Positions 1-5,780 of a DNA stretch of 6,122 nucleotides are shown here, one piece after another (the first letter of the stretch is position 1; each line of letters starts with the position of its first letter). This stretch comes from RGIG5472 sp051867635 (lineage in GTDB: Bacteria; Bacillota; Clostridia; Oscillospirales; Oscillospiraceae), in NCBI GenBank assembly GCA_051867635.1, contig JBJDYT010000030.1, positions 1-6,122 on the forward strand, written 5' to 3'. The notes beneath the pieces were generated by a model. It did not search any database. It worked only from the letters and a program-made list of their open reading frames with translations, and had not been told where the DNA came from. The translations under genes were made by a program, and so were the position numbers.

Positions 1-7
1 GTACTAT

Positions 8-48
8 GCCCTTTCAGGGCTTGTTCAAGCCACGCGTTTCACGCGTGG
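8..48. repeat. Three consecutive hairpins, possible IS200/IS605-type element end
   Basis: Three inverted repeats follow one another almost without spacing. GCCCT/AGGGC (8-20) has a TTC loop. GCTTG/CAAGC (19-30) has a TT centre. CCACGCGT/ACGCGTGG (30-48) is a perfect 8-bp stem with a TTC loop. No T-run follows on either strand, so they are not ordinary terminators for the membrane-protein gene that ends at 79. Clustered subterminal hairpins are typical of IS200/IS605-family ends and of the RNA made from TnpB-type elements, so the body of such an element may lie left of position 1. The structure is directly visible; the mobile-element identity is inference, because no transposase is in view. 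Confidence 0.45.
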
Positions 49-78
49 TCTTGACGGAAGAAATGATAGCTGGCTCCC

Positions 79-768
79 TCACGCTTCCGCCCCGTCGAGG
101 GCGAAAAAGCGCTGCCAGGCGGGGAAGCGGGGGGAGAAGTCAAACACCCGGTCGAGAACACGGCACCAAAACGAGATGAGCCTGCCGTTTAAAAAGGCGC
201 AGACCACGGAGCCCACGCCGATGCCCACGATGCGGCCGAAGAAAAGGAGGGACAGGACAAGCCCCACCGCGCAGCTCGCAAGGTCATAGCCCACCTTGAA
301 CTTCCCCATCTCGACGCCGAATTTCCCGCTGAGGCCCTTGACGATCAGCTCATAGATCTGGGGCGGGAAGTAGCTGCGGAAATAGAAGGAAACGGCGAAG
401 GCGTTGACCAGCATCCCCACCACGTACAGCAGCACCCGCGCACCCAGGGAATTAAGCGGAATGGCGGCGATGAGCGGGATCCAGAGGTCCAGCACCACGC
501 CGTAGAGAAACGCGGCGAAGAAGGAAAACAGATAGCAGACGCGAAAGCGTCCCATAATGAGGCAGAACAGCACCAGCAGTACGCCCTGGAGGCAGTATTC
601 CGCCATGCCGAAGGTGAGAAAGCCGATCTTCTGCGACAGAAGGTACGCGGGGACCACCACCACGGAAAGGCCGAAGTCGCCCCGGGCCATCATGGCGGTG
701 CCCAGCGGCAGGAGAAGCGTCCCCACCAGGAACGACAGCTCCCCAAAGGGTCCGATCTTATGCTTCAA
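79..768 (-). CDS. YczE-like (YitT/YczE superfamily) integral membrane protein
   Basis: This 229-residue protein is almost entirely hydrophobic. It has about five or six membrane segments, roughly at residues 10-28, 35-52, 58-75, 80-103, 108-130 and 160-195. The N-terminal pattern of a Gly-rich first helix (GTLLLPLGTAMM) followed by GDFGLSVVVVPAYLLS resembles the YczE family (COG2364), whose members have no settled function. The end (FDFSPRFPAWQRFF) is probably cytoplasmic. The start is TTG: the next in-frame Met is at about residue 26, inside the first helix, and a good ribosome binding site precedes the TTG. The gene follows the transketolase pair on the same strand, 71 nt after its stop, with a terminator-like hairpin between. 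It may be a readthrough part of that operon, but no functional link is evident. The family call is moderately sure; a transport or regulatory role would be a guess. Confidence 0.75.
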   Translation of the reverse strand: MKHKIGPFGELSFLVGTLLLPLGTAMMARGDFGLSVVVVPAYLLSQKIGFLTFGMAEYCLQGVLLVLFCLIMGRFRVCYLFSFFAAFLYGVVLDLWIPLIAAIPLNSLGARVLLYVVGMLVNAFAVSFYFRSYFPPQIYELIVKGLSGKFGVEMGKFKVGYDLASCAVGLVLSLLFFGRIVGIGVGSVVCAFLNGRLISFWCRVLDRVFDFSPRFPAWQRFFALDGAEA

Positions 769-772
769 AGCA

Positions 773-782
773 TCACATCCTC
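773..782 (-). promoter_or_regulatory. Ribosome binding site deciding the TTG start of the YczE-like gene
   Basis: The minus strand reads GAGGATGTGATGCT just before TTG. AGGATGTGA differs from the ideal AGGAGGTGA at one base and lies at normal spacing (7 nt from the core). This supports TTG at 766-768 as the start although it is a rare initiation codon. It also leaves only about 14 nt between the binding site and the upstream hairpin. Confidence 0.6.
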
Positions 783-796
783 GCTGATTCTGCAGA

Positions 797-821
797 AAAG
801 GGGAGGCGGACCCTCCCCTTT
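797..821 (-). terminator. Rho-independent terminator or attenuator after the transketolase genes
   Basis: A perfect 10-bp inverted repeat (AAAGGGGAGG / CCTCCCCTTT) has a 5-nt loop at 807-811. Read on the minus strand, the stem ends in CCCCTTTT followed by CTGC, giving a short T-run. It begins 18 nt after the stop of the transketolase C-terminal gene and ends 28 nt before the next start, so it should end or dampen that transcript. On the plus strand the stem is followed by TTTGTGCTTTTT, so it could also stop transcription from the left. Efficiency cannot be judged from sequence. Confidence 0.75.
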
Positions 822-839
822 GTGCTTTTTATACCGGGC

Positions 840-1772
840 TTACAGCTCCGACTTGATCCTGGCGGCTATCTGGCCGGCAGTGAGACCGTATTCCCGCAGG
901 ACGTCCATGGCCTTGCCGGACTGGCCGAAGCGGTCCTCCACACCGATCTTATGGAAGGCGCAGGGGACCTTGCCCATGAGCACGTCCGCCACAGCGTCGC
1001 CCAGGCCGCCGATGACGGAATGCTCCTCCAGGGTGAAGACCTTGCCGGTGGCGGAAGCGTAGCGGGTGACGGTCTCCGCGTCGATGGGCTTGATGGTGCT
1101 GACGTTCACCACTGCCAGCTCAATGCCGTCTGCCGCCAGCAGCTTCGCCGCCTCCAGCGCCTCGCTGACCATGAGGCCGCAGGCGAAGACCACGGCGTCC
1201 CCGCCCTCCCGCAGGCAGTGGGCCTTGCCGAGGACGAAGGGTTTTGCCAGCTCTCCCTCGAACACCGGGGAGGCCAGGCGGGCCAGGCGCATATAGGCGG
1301 GGCCCTCATACTCCGCCAGGGCGAAGGTGGCCTCCCGGGCCTCGGTGGCGTCGGCGGGGACCACCACCGCCATGCCGGGAATGACGCGCATAAGGGCGAT
1401 GTCCTCCAGGCACTGGTGGCTGCCGCCGTCCTCGCCCACGGAAACGCCGGCGTGGGTGGCGCAGATTTTTACATTGAAATGGGGGTAGGCCACGCTGTTG
1501 CGGATCTGCTCATAGGCGCGGCCGGCGGCGAACATGGCGAAAGAGGAGCAGAAGGGGATGAGGCCGGTGGTGGAAAGGCCGGCGGCCATGCCCACCATGT
1601 TGCCCTCCGCGATGCCGGCGTTGAAGAAGCGGTCAGGATAGGCGTCGGCAAACTTGCAGGTCTGGGTGGCGTGAGCCAGGTCGGCGTCCAGCACCACCAC
1701 CTTGTCATTCTTCGCGCCCAATTCAACCAGCGCTGCGCCGTATGCGGCGCGGGTTGCGATCTTTTCACTCAT
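840..1772 (-). CDS. Transketolase, C-terminal subunit
   Basis: This is the second half of a split transketolase (310 residues). It supplies the pyrimidine-binding domain for thiamine diphosphate and the C-terminal domain. With its partner it should move two-carbon ketol units between sugar phosphates in the cytoplasmic non-oxidative pentose phosphate pathway. Visible marks are VVVLDADLAHATQT (25-38), the motif GIAEGNMVGMAAG with Glu56 as the cofactor-activating glutamate, the loop THAGVSVGEDGGSHQ (106-120), and the C-terminal-domain stretch FTLEEHSVIGGLGDAVAD. The start ATG at 1770-1772 has GGAGG 8 nt upstream, inside the end of the preceding gene. It lies 3 nt after that gene's stop, so the two are surely co-transcribed and translationally linked. 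Split transketolases of this size are usual in Clostridia and archaea. A 1-deoxyxylulose-5-phosphate synthase-like enzyme is a less likely alternative. Confidence 0.95.
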   Translation of the reverse strand: MSEKIATRAAYGAALVELGAKNDKVVVLDADLAHATQTCKFADAYPDRFFNAGIAEGNMVGMAAGLSTTGLIPFCSSFAMFAAGRAYEQIRNSVAYPHFNVKICATHAGVSVGEDGGSHQCLEDIALMRVIPGMAVVVPADATEAREATFALAEYEGPAYMRLARLASPVFEGELAKPFVLGKAHCLREGGDAVVFACGLMVSEALEAAKLLAADGIELAVVNVSTIKPIDAETVTRYASATGKVFTLEEHSVIGGLGDAVADVLMGKVPCAFHKIGVEDRFGQSGKAMDVLREYGLTAGQIAARIKSEL

Positions 1773-1775
1773 GTC

Positions 1776-2585
1776 TCAGCCCTCCAGTTCCGCCAGAGCG
1801 GTCTTCCGCTGCTCCTCGTTGGGAGCCTTGCCGTGCCAGCCCACCTGGTTCTCCATGAAGGAGACGCCCTTGCCCTTGACGGTGTGGGCCAGGATGCACT
1901 TGGGCTTGCCCGCCACCTTGGCGTCCAGCGCCGCGGCGATGCTGCGCAGGTCGTTGCCGTCCTCCAGCTCATAGACCTCGAAACCGAAGGCGGCGAGCTT
2001 TGCCGCGAGGTCGCCCAGGGACATGACCTCGTCGTTGCTGCCGTCGATCTGCAGACCGTTGTTGTCGATCATCACGGTCAGGTTGTCCAGCTTATAGTGG
2101 CTGGCGGCCATGAAGGACTCCCAGATCTCGCCCTCCTGGCACTCGCCGTCGCCCAGCAGGGCGTAGACATGGAAATCCTTGCCCTGGTGCTTGGCGCCGA
2201 GGGCCATGCCCACCGCGATGGCGCAGCCCTGGCCGAGGGAGCCGGTGGAGGCGTCCACGCCGGGGATCTTCTTGGCGTCGGGGTGGCCCTGGAGACGGCT
2301 GTGGAGCTGGCGGAAGTCCGCGTATTCGTCCCGGGAGATGAAGCCGCGGGCGGCGAGAGCCGCGTAGTAGCAGGGGGCCGCATGGCCCTTGCTCAGCACG
2401 AAGCGGTCCCTGTCAGGGTCGCGGGGGTTTGCGGGATCGATGCGCATGCGGTCGCAGAACACGCTGGCCATCAGCTCCACGCAGGAGAGAGAGCCGCCGG
2501 GATGGCCGCTGCCGGCGTTGGCGGTCATGTTGATGATATCCCGACGCATCTGTCGGCACAGAGACGTCAGCTCGTCAAAATTCAT
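1776..2585 (-). CDS. Transketolase, N-terminal subunit
   Basis: This is the first half of a split transketolase (269 residues), carrying the pyrophosphate-binding domain for thiamine diphosphate. Motifs in order are NAGSGHPGGSLS with His28, VLSKGHAAPCYYAAL with His68, GHPDAKKIPGVDASTGSLGQG (100-120), and the cofactor and Mg2+ motif GDGECQEGEIWE starting at 145 and closing with Asn175-Asn176. The C-terminal HTVKGKGVSFMEN is also a transketolase signature. No residue needed for cofactor binding appears to be missing. The ATG at 2583-2585 has GGAGGT about 6 nt upstream. It is the first gene of its operon, with a promoter about 40-65 nt upstream, and it runs opposite to the metal operon. The substrate set is inferred from the family; some split transketolases serve specialised sugar pathways, and nothing here indicates one. 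Confidence 0.95.
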   Translation of the reverse strand: MNFDELTSLCRQMRRDIINMTANAGSGHPGGSLSCVELMASVFCDRMRIDPANPRDPDRDRFVLSKGHAAPCYYAALAARGFISRDEYADFRQLHSRLQGHPDAKKIPGVDASTGSLGQGCAIAVGMALGAKHQGKDFHVYALLGDGECQEGEIWESFMAASHYKLDNLTVMIDNNGLQIDGSNDEVMSLGDLAAKLAAFGFEVYELEDGNDLRSIAAALDAKVAGKPKCILAHTVKGKGVSFMENQVGWHGKAPNEEQRKTALAELEG

Positions 2586-2623
2586 GAGACTACCTCCGAA
2601 TCATATGAAAACTTACATGGTTT

Positions 2624-2652
2624 AGACTACCCAATTTCCCGGACAAAGTCAA
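2624..2652 (-). promoter_or_regulatory. Probable sigma-70-type promoter for the transketolase operon
   Basis: On the minus strand TTGACT (2647-2652) is followed by a 17-nt spacer and TAGTCT (2624-2629). That is a near-perfect -35 with a moderate -10. Transcription would start near 2616-2618, giving a leader of about 30 nt that contains the GGAGGT ribosome binding site. The -35 lies about 50 nt from the -35 of the divergent metal promoter, so the two do not share core elements. Confidence 0.6.
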
Positions 2653-2701
2653 TGACAAATGGCACAACTTTCCGAAAAACGGAAGATTTTTTCCGGAGGT
2701 C

Positions 2702-2729
2702 TTGACAAAGTGAAAAAGCGTGATATCAT
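2702..2729 (+). promoter_or_regulatory. Promoter of the metal-resistance operon
   Basis: A perfect TTGACA (2702-2707), a 16-nt spacer and TATCAT (2724-2729) form the core. TG at 2721-2722 adds an extended -10 (TGATATCAT). The predicted start point is about 2735-2738, at the left edge of the operator palindrome. Such a strong core fits a promoter kept silent by a repressor rather than one needing an activator. Confidence 0.75.
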
Positions 2730-2730
2730 G

Positions 2731-2755
2731 AACACATGAACAATTGCGCATATAT
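2731..2755 (+). promoter_or_regulatory. Probable SmtB/CadC-type operator
   Basis: ATGAACAATTGCGCAT (2736-2751) is an imperfect palindrome around CAATTG; 12 of 16 bases are symmetric. The left part, AACACATGAACA (2731-2742), closely matches the half-site I recall for the cyanobacterial smt operator, and the site has the general shape of ArsR/SmtB operators. It sits on the predicted transcription start and before the sensor's ribosome binding site, so bound protein would block initiation or promoter clearance. Binding by the adjacent sensor is inferred. Confidence 0.7.
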
Positions 2756-2779
2756 TTATGCGAAACAGGAGGGACGCTT

Positions 2780-3154
2780 ATGGACAAACTGGAGCGGGAA
2801 GAACTCTGCGAGGAGACGGTGGTCCACGAGGGCGTGGTGCAGCGTCTGGGCGCACGGATGCCGGAGGACGCGTGTCTGGAGGAAGTGGCGGAGCTGTTCA
2901 AAATGTTCGGCGACAAGACGCGGGCGCGCATCCTGTGTGCGCTGAACATGGAGGAGCTTTGCGTGTGCGATCTGGCGGCGCTGCTGAACATGAACCAGTC
3001 TGCCATCAGCCACCAGCTGCGCCTGCTGAAGGCGGTGCGCCTGGTGCGGAGCCGCAAGCAGGGGAGAGAGGTCTTTTACTCCCTGGACGACCAGCATATC
3101 CAGGCCATTTTCGCTTTGGCCTTCACCCATGTTTCTGAAGAAAGGGGGCGCTGA
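2780..3154 (+). CDS. cadC: ArsR/SmtB/CadC-family metal-sensing repressor
   Basis: This is a 124-residue winged-helix repressor that should release DNA when it binds Cd2+, Pb2+ or Zn2+. The recognition helix region is NMNQSAISHQLRLLKAVRLV (70-89) and the wing is RKQGREVFYSL (92-102). ELCVCDL gives Cys61 and Cys63 of the alpha3N (Cd/Pb) site, with Cys10 as a likely N-terminal ligand and Asp64 next to them. The C-terminal helix keeps Asp104, His106, His117 and Glu120, the alpha5 zinc set known from SmtB. The start chosen is ATG at 2780, with AGGAGGG at 2767-2773 and 6 nt spacing. A TTG at 2744 in frame would add 12 residues but lies inside the operator and lacks a binding site. The gene is followed after 2 nt by the export ATPase. 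The family is very sure; the symbol is by analogy, and SmtB/ZiaR-like naming is equally possible. Confidence 0.9.
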   Translation: MDKLEREELCEETVVHEGVVQRLGARMPEDACLEEVAELFKMFGDKTRARILCALNMEELCVCDLAALLNMNQSAISHQLRLLKAVRLVRSRKQGREVFYSLDDQHIQAIFALAFTHVSEERGR

Positions 3155-3156
3155 GC

Positions 3157-5157
3157 ATGGCGCACGAGCATGAACACGAACACGGCTGCTGCTGTGAGAA
3201 AAATGCGGAGCATAAGGTGCACACGCACAAGGAGGACGCCTGCTGCTGCCACGGGGCCGAAGAAAAACACGGCCATTCCCATGGCTGCGGCTGCGGACAT
3301 GAGCATGGCGGAGAGGGCGCGGGGAAGTACCTGCTGCTTCGCATCTGTGTCTCCGCGGTGCTGCTGGGCGTGAGCTTCCTGCTGCCGGAGGGCGGGGCCC
3401 TCTGGCTGGTCCTGCTGGCGGCGGCGTATCTGCTCTCCGGCGCCACGGTGCTGAAGGAGGCGGCGACGAATATCCTCCACGGCGAGGTCTTTGACGAGTG
3501 CTTCCTCATGACCGTGGCCAGCCTCGGCGCGGTCTGCATCGGCGAATGGCAGGAGGCCGCGGCGGTGATGGTGCTGTATCAGCTGGGCGAATACCTGCAG
3601 GACAAGGCGGTGGATTCCTCCCGCAGCTCCATCACGGCGCTGATGAATATCCGTCCCGACACCGCCCGGGTGCTTTCCGGCGGCGGAGAGGTGGAAATGG
3701 CGGCGGAGGAGGTCGCCGTGGGCGCGGAGATCATCGTCCGACCCGGCGAGCGCATCCCCCTGGACAGCGTGGTGCTGGAGGGCGCCTCCTCGCTGAACAA
3801 CGCCGCCCTGACCGGCGAATCGGTGCCGGTGGAGGTGTCGGTGGGCGACAAGGCCATGGCGGGCTGCGTGAATCTCTCCGGTGTGCTGCGCCTGCGGGTG
3901 GAGAAGCCCTTCGCCGACTCTGCCGCCAGCCGCATCCTGACGCTGGTGGAGGAGGCCTCGGACAAGAAAGCCAGGACGGAGCAGTTCATCACCCGCTTCG
4001 CCAGAGTCTACACCCCCGCCGTGGTGGGCATCGCCGTGGTGCTGGCGGTGGTGCCGCCGCTGCTGGGCCTGGGCGCGTGGCGTGACTTCATCTACCGCGC
4101 CCTGGACTTCCTGGTCATCTCCTGCCCCTGCGCGCTGGTGATTTCTGTGCCGCTGACCTATTTCGCAGGCCTCGGCTGCGCGTCCAAAAACGGCATCCTC
4201 ATCAAGGGCGGCAACTATATCGACGTACTGGCCCGGGTGGAGCTGGCGGCCTTCGACAAGACCGGCACCCTGACGGAGGGCCGCTTCTCCGTGACGCAGC
4301 GCCTGCCGGCGGAGGGCGTCAGCGAGGAGACGCTGCTGGAGCTGGCCGCCCATGCGGAGTCCGCGTCCACCCATCCGCTGGCGCTGTCTGTGCTGCATGC
4401 CTACGGCAAGGAGCCCCGGCGCGAAGCGGTGACGGAGCAGAAGGAGCTGGCGGGCCATGGCGTCAGCTGTCTGTACGAGGGGAAGCCATTGCTGGCCGGC
4501 AAGGCCGCATTCCTTCGGGAAAACGGCGTCCCGGTGCCGGAGCTTGCCACCGCCGCGGGTACGCTGATCTTCGTCGCCTGCGACGGGCGGTACATGGGCG
4601 CGCTGGAGCTGTCCGATACGGTCAAGGCGGACGCCGGGAAGGCGGTGACGGACCTGCGTGCGCTGGGCGTGCGCAAGACGGTGCTGCTCAGCGGCGACCG
4701 GGCAGAGACGGTGGAGGCCCTGCGAGAAAGCCTGGGCATCGACGAGGCCCACGCCAGGCTGCTGCCGGAGGACAAGGTGGAATACATCGAAAAACTTCTG
4801 CAGGAACGCTCGGGTAAAGGCTCCTTGCTTTACGCTGGTGACGGCATCAACGACGCGCCGGTGCTGGCGCTGTCCGACGTGGGCGTAGCCATGGGCGGCC
4901 TCGGTACGGACGCGGCCATGGAGGCCTCGGACGTGGTCATCATGGGCGACGAGCCGTCCCGCATCCCGCTGGCCATCCGCATCGCCCGCAAGACCGTCCG
5001 GGTGGCCCGGGAAAATATCGCCCTGGCGCTCCTGATCAAGGCGGCGGTCATGCTGCTGGCGGCCACGGGCTATGTGGGGCTCTGGACCGCGGTGTTCGCC
5101 GACGTGGGCGTCTGCCTGCTGGCGGTGCTGAACTCCCTGCGCGCCGCAAGGCACTGA
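3157..5157 (+). CDS. cadA: Zn/Cd/Pb-exporting P1B-type ATPase with His/Cys-rich N-terminus
   Basis: This 666-residue membrane pump uses ATP to export soft divalent cations. Residues 1-52 hold 13 His and 8 Cys in clusters (HEHEHEHGCCC, CCCH, HGHSHGCGCGHEH) in place of the usual HMA domain with CxxC. Membrane helices begin at about 58-77 and 81-95, with further pairs near 116-148, 285-335 and 615-660. Key residues are TGES at 219-222 (actuator), Cys323-Pro-Cys325 in the transport path, Asp367 in DKTGT (phosphorylation), His406-Pro407 (nucleotide domain) and GDGINDAP at 561-568. Lys628 and Asp649 in the last two helices match the Zn/Cd/Pb (P1B-2) group rather than copper pumps. The conserved FDENFLM of CadA-type pumps reads FDECFLM here (112-118). 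ATG at 3157 has AAGGGGG about 9 nt upstream, at the end of the sensor gene. ZntA is an equally fair name. Confidence 0.95.
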   Translation: MAHEHEHEHGCCCEKNAEHKVHTHKEDACCCHGAEEKHGHSHGCGCGHEHGGEGAGKYLLLRICVSAVLLGVSFLLPEGGALWLVLLAAAYLLSGATVLKEAATNILHGEVFDECFLMTVASLGAVCIGEWQEAAAVMVLYQLGEYLQDKAVDSSRSSITALMNIRPDTARVLSGGGEVEMAAEEVAVGAEIIVRPGERIPLDSVVLEGASSLNNAALTGESVPVEVSVGDKAMAGCVNLSGVLRLRVEKPFADSAASRILTLVEEASDKKARTEQFITRFARVYTPAVVGIAVVLAVVPPLLGLGAWRDFIYRALDFLVISCPCALVISVPLTYFAGLGCASKNGILIKGGNYIDVLARVELAAFDKTGTLTEGRFSVTQRLPAEGVSEETLLELAAHAESASTHPLALSVLHAYGKEPRREAVTEQKELAGHGVSCLYEGKPLLAGKAAFLRENGVPVPELATAAGTLIFVACDGRYMGALELSDTVKADAGKAVTDLRALGVRKTVLLSGDRAETVEALRESLGIDEAHARLLPEDKVEYIEKLLQERSGKGSLLYAGDGINDAPVLALSDVGVAMGGLGTDAAMEASDVVIMGDEPSRIPLAIRIARKTVRVARENIALALLIKAAVMLLAATGYVGLWTAVFADVGVCLLAVLNSLRAARH

Positions 5158-5176
5158 TATCGGATATTTGACGCAC

Positions 5177-5228
5177 CGGTCACCCTTCCGTGCCATATGC
5201 TGTACGGGAGGGTGATCGTTTTGTCTTT
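5177..5228 (+). terminator. Terminator of the metal operon, overlapping the next gene's start
   Basis: CGGTCACCCTTCCGT (5177-5191) pairs with ACGGGAGGGTGATCG (5204-5218): 15 bp with two G-T wobbles and a 12-nt loop. It is followed by TTTTGTCTTT (5219-5228). It lies 20 nt after the ATPase stop, the normal place for an intrinsic terminator. The 3' arm contains GGAGGGTGA, the only good ribosome binding site for the downstream amidase, and the T-run contains its TTG start. The stem would therefore both stop transcription and hide that binding site in readthrough RNA. Confidence 0.8.
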
Positions 5229-5766
5229 ACTGCTGTTTCCGTATGAACGCCGGGCGGCCGTGCGCTATGCCCGCCGCTGGGCCTATGGCAGGAACCCGGC
5301 GTTTTATGATTATGAGACCATCGGCGGCGACTGCACCAACTTTGCTTCCCAGTGCCTTTACGCCGGCGGCGGCGTGATGAACTATGAGCCCACCTTTGGT
5401 TGGTATTACATAGACGCCAACCAGAAATCGCCGTCCTGGACCGGCGTGACCTATCTGTTCGATTTTCTCACCCGGCAGAAGCCCTCCACGGGGCCTGTGG
5501 GCAGGGAAGTGGAGATGGAGGAGATCCGCCCGGGAGACCTGGTGCAGCTCTCCTTCGACGGCGTGGAGTTTCAGCACACACCGGTGGTGGTCCAGGCGTC
5601 GGAGCCGAAGACTCTGGGGGATATCCTGGTGGCGGCCCACAGCTATGACGCGCTGGACCGGCCTCTGGACAGCTATACCTTTGAAAAGATCCGTTTTATT
5701 CACATCGACGGCGTTTACCGCGAGATCCCCATGCGGGGACTGGGAGCGGATATCACAAATTGTTAA
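5221..5766 (+). CDS. Putative cysteine amidase, Amidase_6-type domain
   Basis: This 181-residue single-domain protein matches the pattern of the Amidase_6 (PF12671) family found in many Firmicutes: YERRAAVRYARRWAYGRNP (8-26), GGDCTNFASQCLYAGGGVMN (35-54), WYY, SWTGVTYLFDFL, then PGDLVQLSFDG, FQHTPVVV with His119, and AAHSYDALDRPL with His140. Cys38 is the likely nucleophile and His119 the likely base, as in papain-fold NlpC/P60- and CHAP-like enzymes; the substrate is unknown and could be a cell-wall or other amide. TTG at 5221 is chosen because GGAGGGTGA (5207-5215) precedes it. The in-frame ATG at 5197 would add 8 residues but has no binding site and falls in the terminator loop. No convincing signal peptide is present with this start, so it may be cytoplasmic. 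It follows the metal operon but is separated by a terminator, so a shared role is unlikely. Confidence 0.8.
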   Translation: MSLLLFPYERRAAVRYARRWAYGRNPAFYDYETIGGDCTNFASQCLYAGGGVMNYEPTFGWYYIDANQKSPSWTGVTYLFDFLTRQKPSTGPVGREVEMEEIRPGDLVQLSFDGVEFQHTPVVVQASEPKTLGDILVAAHSYDALDRPLDSYTFEKIRFIHIDGVYREIPMRGLGADITNC

Positions 5767-5780
5767 ATATTTAACTTTTT
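5762..5780 (+). terminator. Weak AT-rich terminator-like palindrome at the amidase stop
   Basis: GTTAAATATTTAAC (5762-5775) is a perfect 14-bp palindrome that includes the amidase stop codon and is followed by five T. The stem can form only about five A/T-dominated pairs around a 4-nt loop, so it would be a poor terminator; the T-run and position are the main support. Transcripts may instead run on to the strong hairpin at 6031. Confidence 0.3.

Noticed and set aside
2669..2692. Small hairpin TTCCG-AAAAA-CGGAA followed by six T between the divergent promoters
   Set aside because: The stem is only five pairs and no plus-strand transcript is expected to reach it, so a terminator call is not supported; it could be chance.
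822..2705. A 627-codon open frame on the plus strand opposite both transketolase genes
   Set aside because: It is antisense to two clearly conserved enzymes. Its translation is a low-complexity mix of Gly, Ala, His, Val and Gln, as expected from the complement of GC-rich codons, and it has no domain motif.
2744..2779. Upstream TTG start extending the metal sensor by 12 residues
   Set aside because: It lies inside the operator palindrome, has no ribosome binding site, and the ATG at 2780 has an ideal AGGAGGG.
3076..5196. A 706-codon open frame on the minus strand opposite the ATPase
   Set aside because: Its composition is dominated by Arg, Gln, His and Gly with no recognisable domain. It mirrors the high third-position GC of the ATPase gene.
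5197..5220. ATG start that would add eight residues to the amidase
   Set aside because: It falls in the loop of the terminator hairpin with no ribosome binding site upstream, while the TTG at 5221 has GGAGGGTGA at proper spacing.
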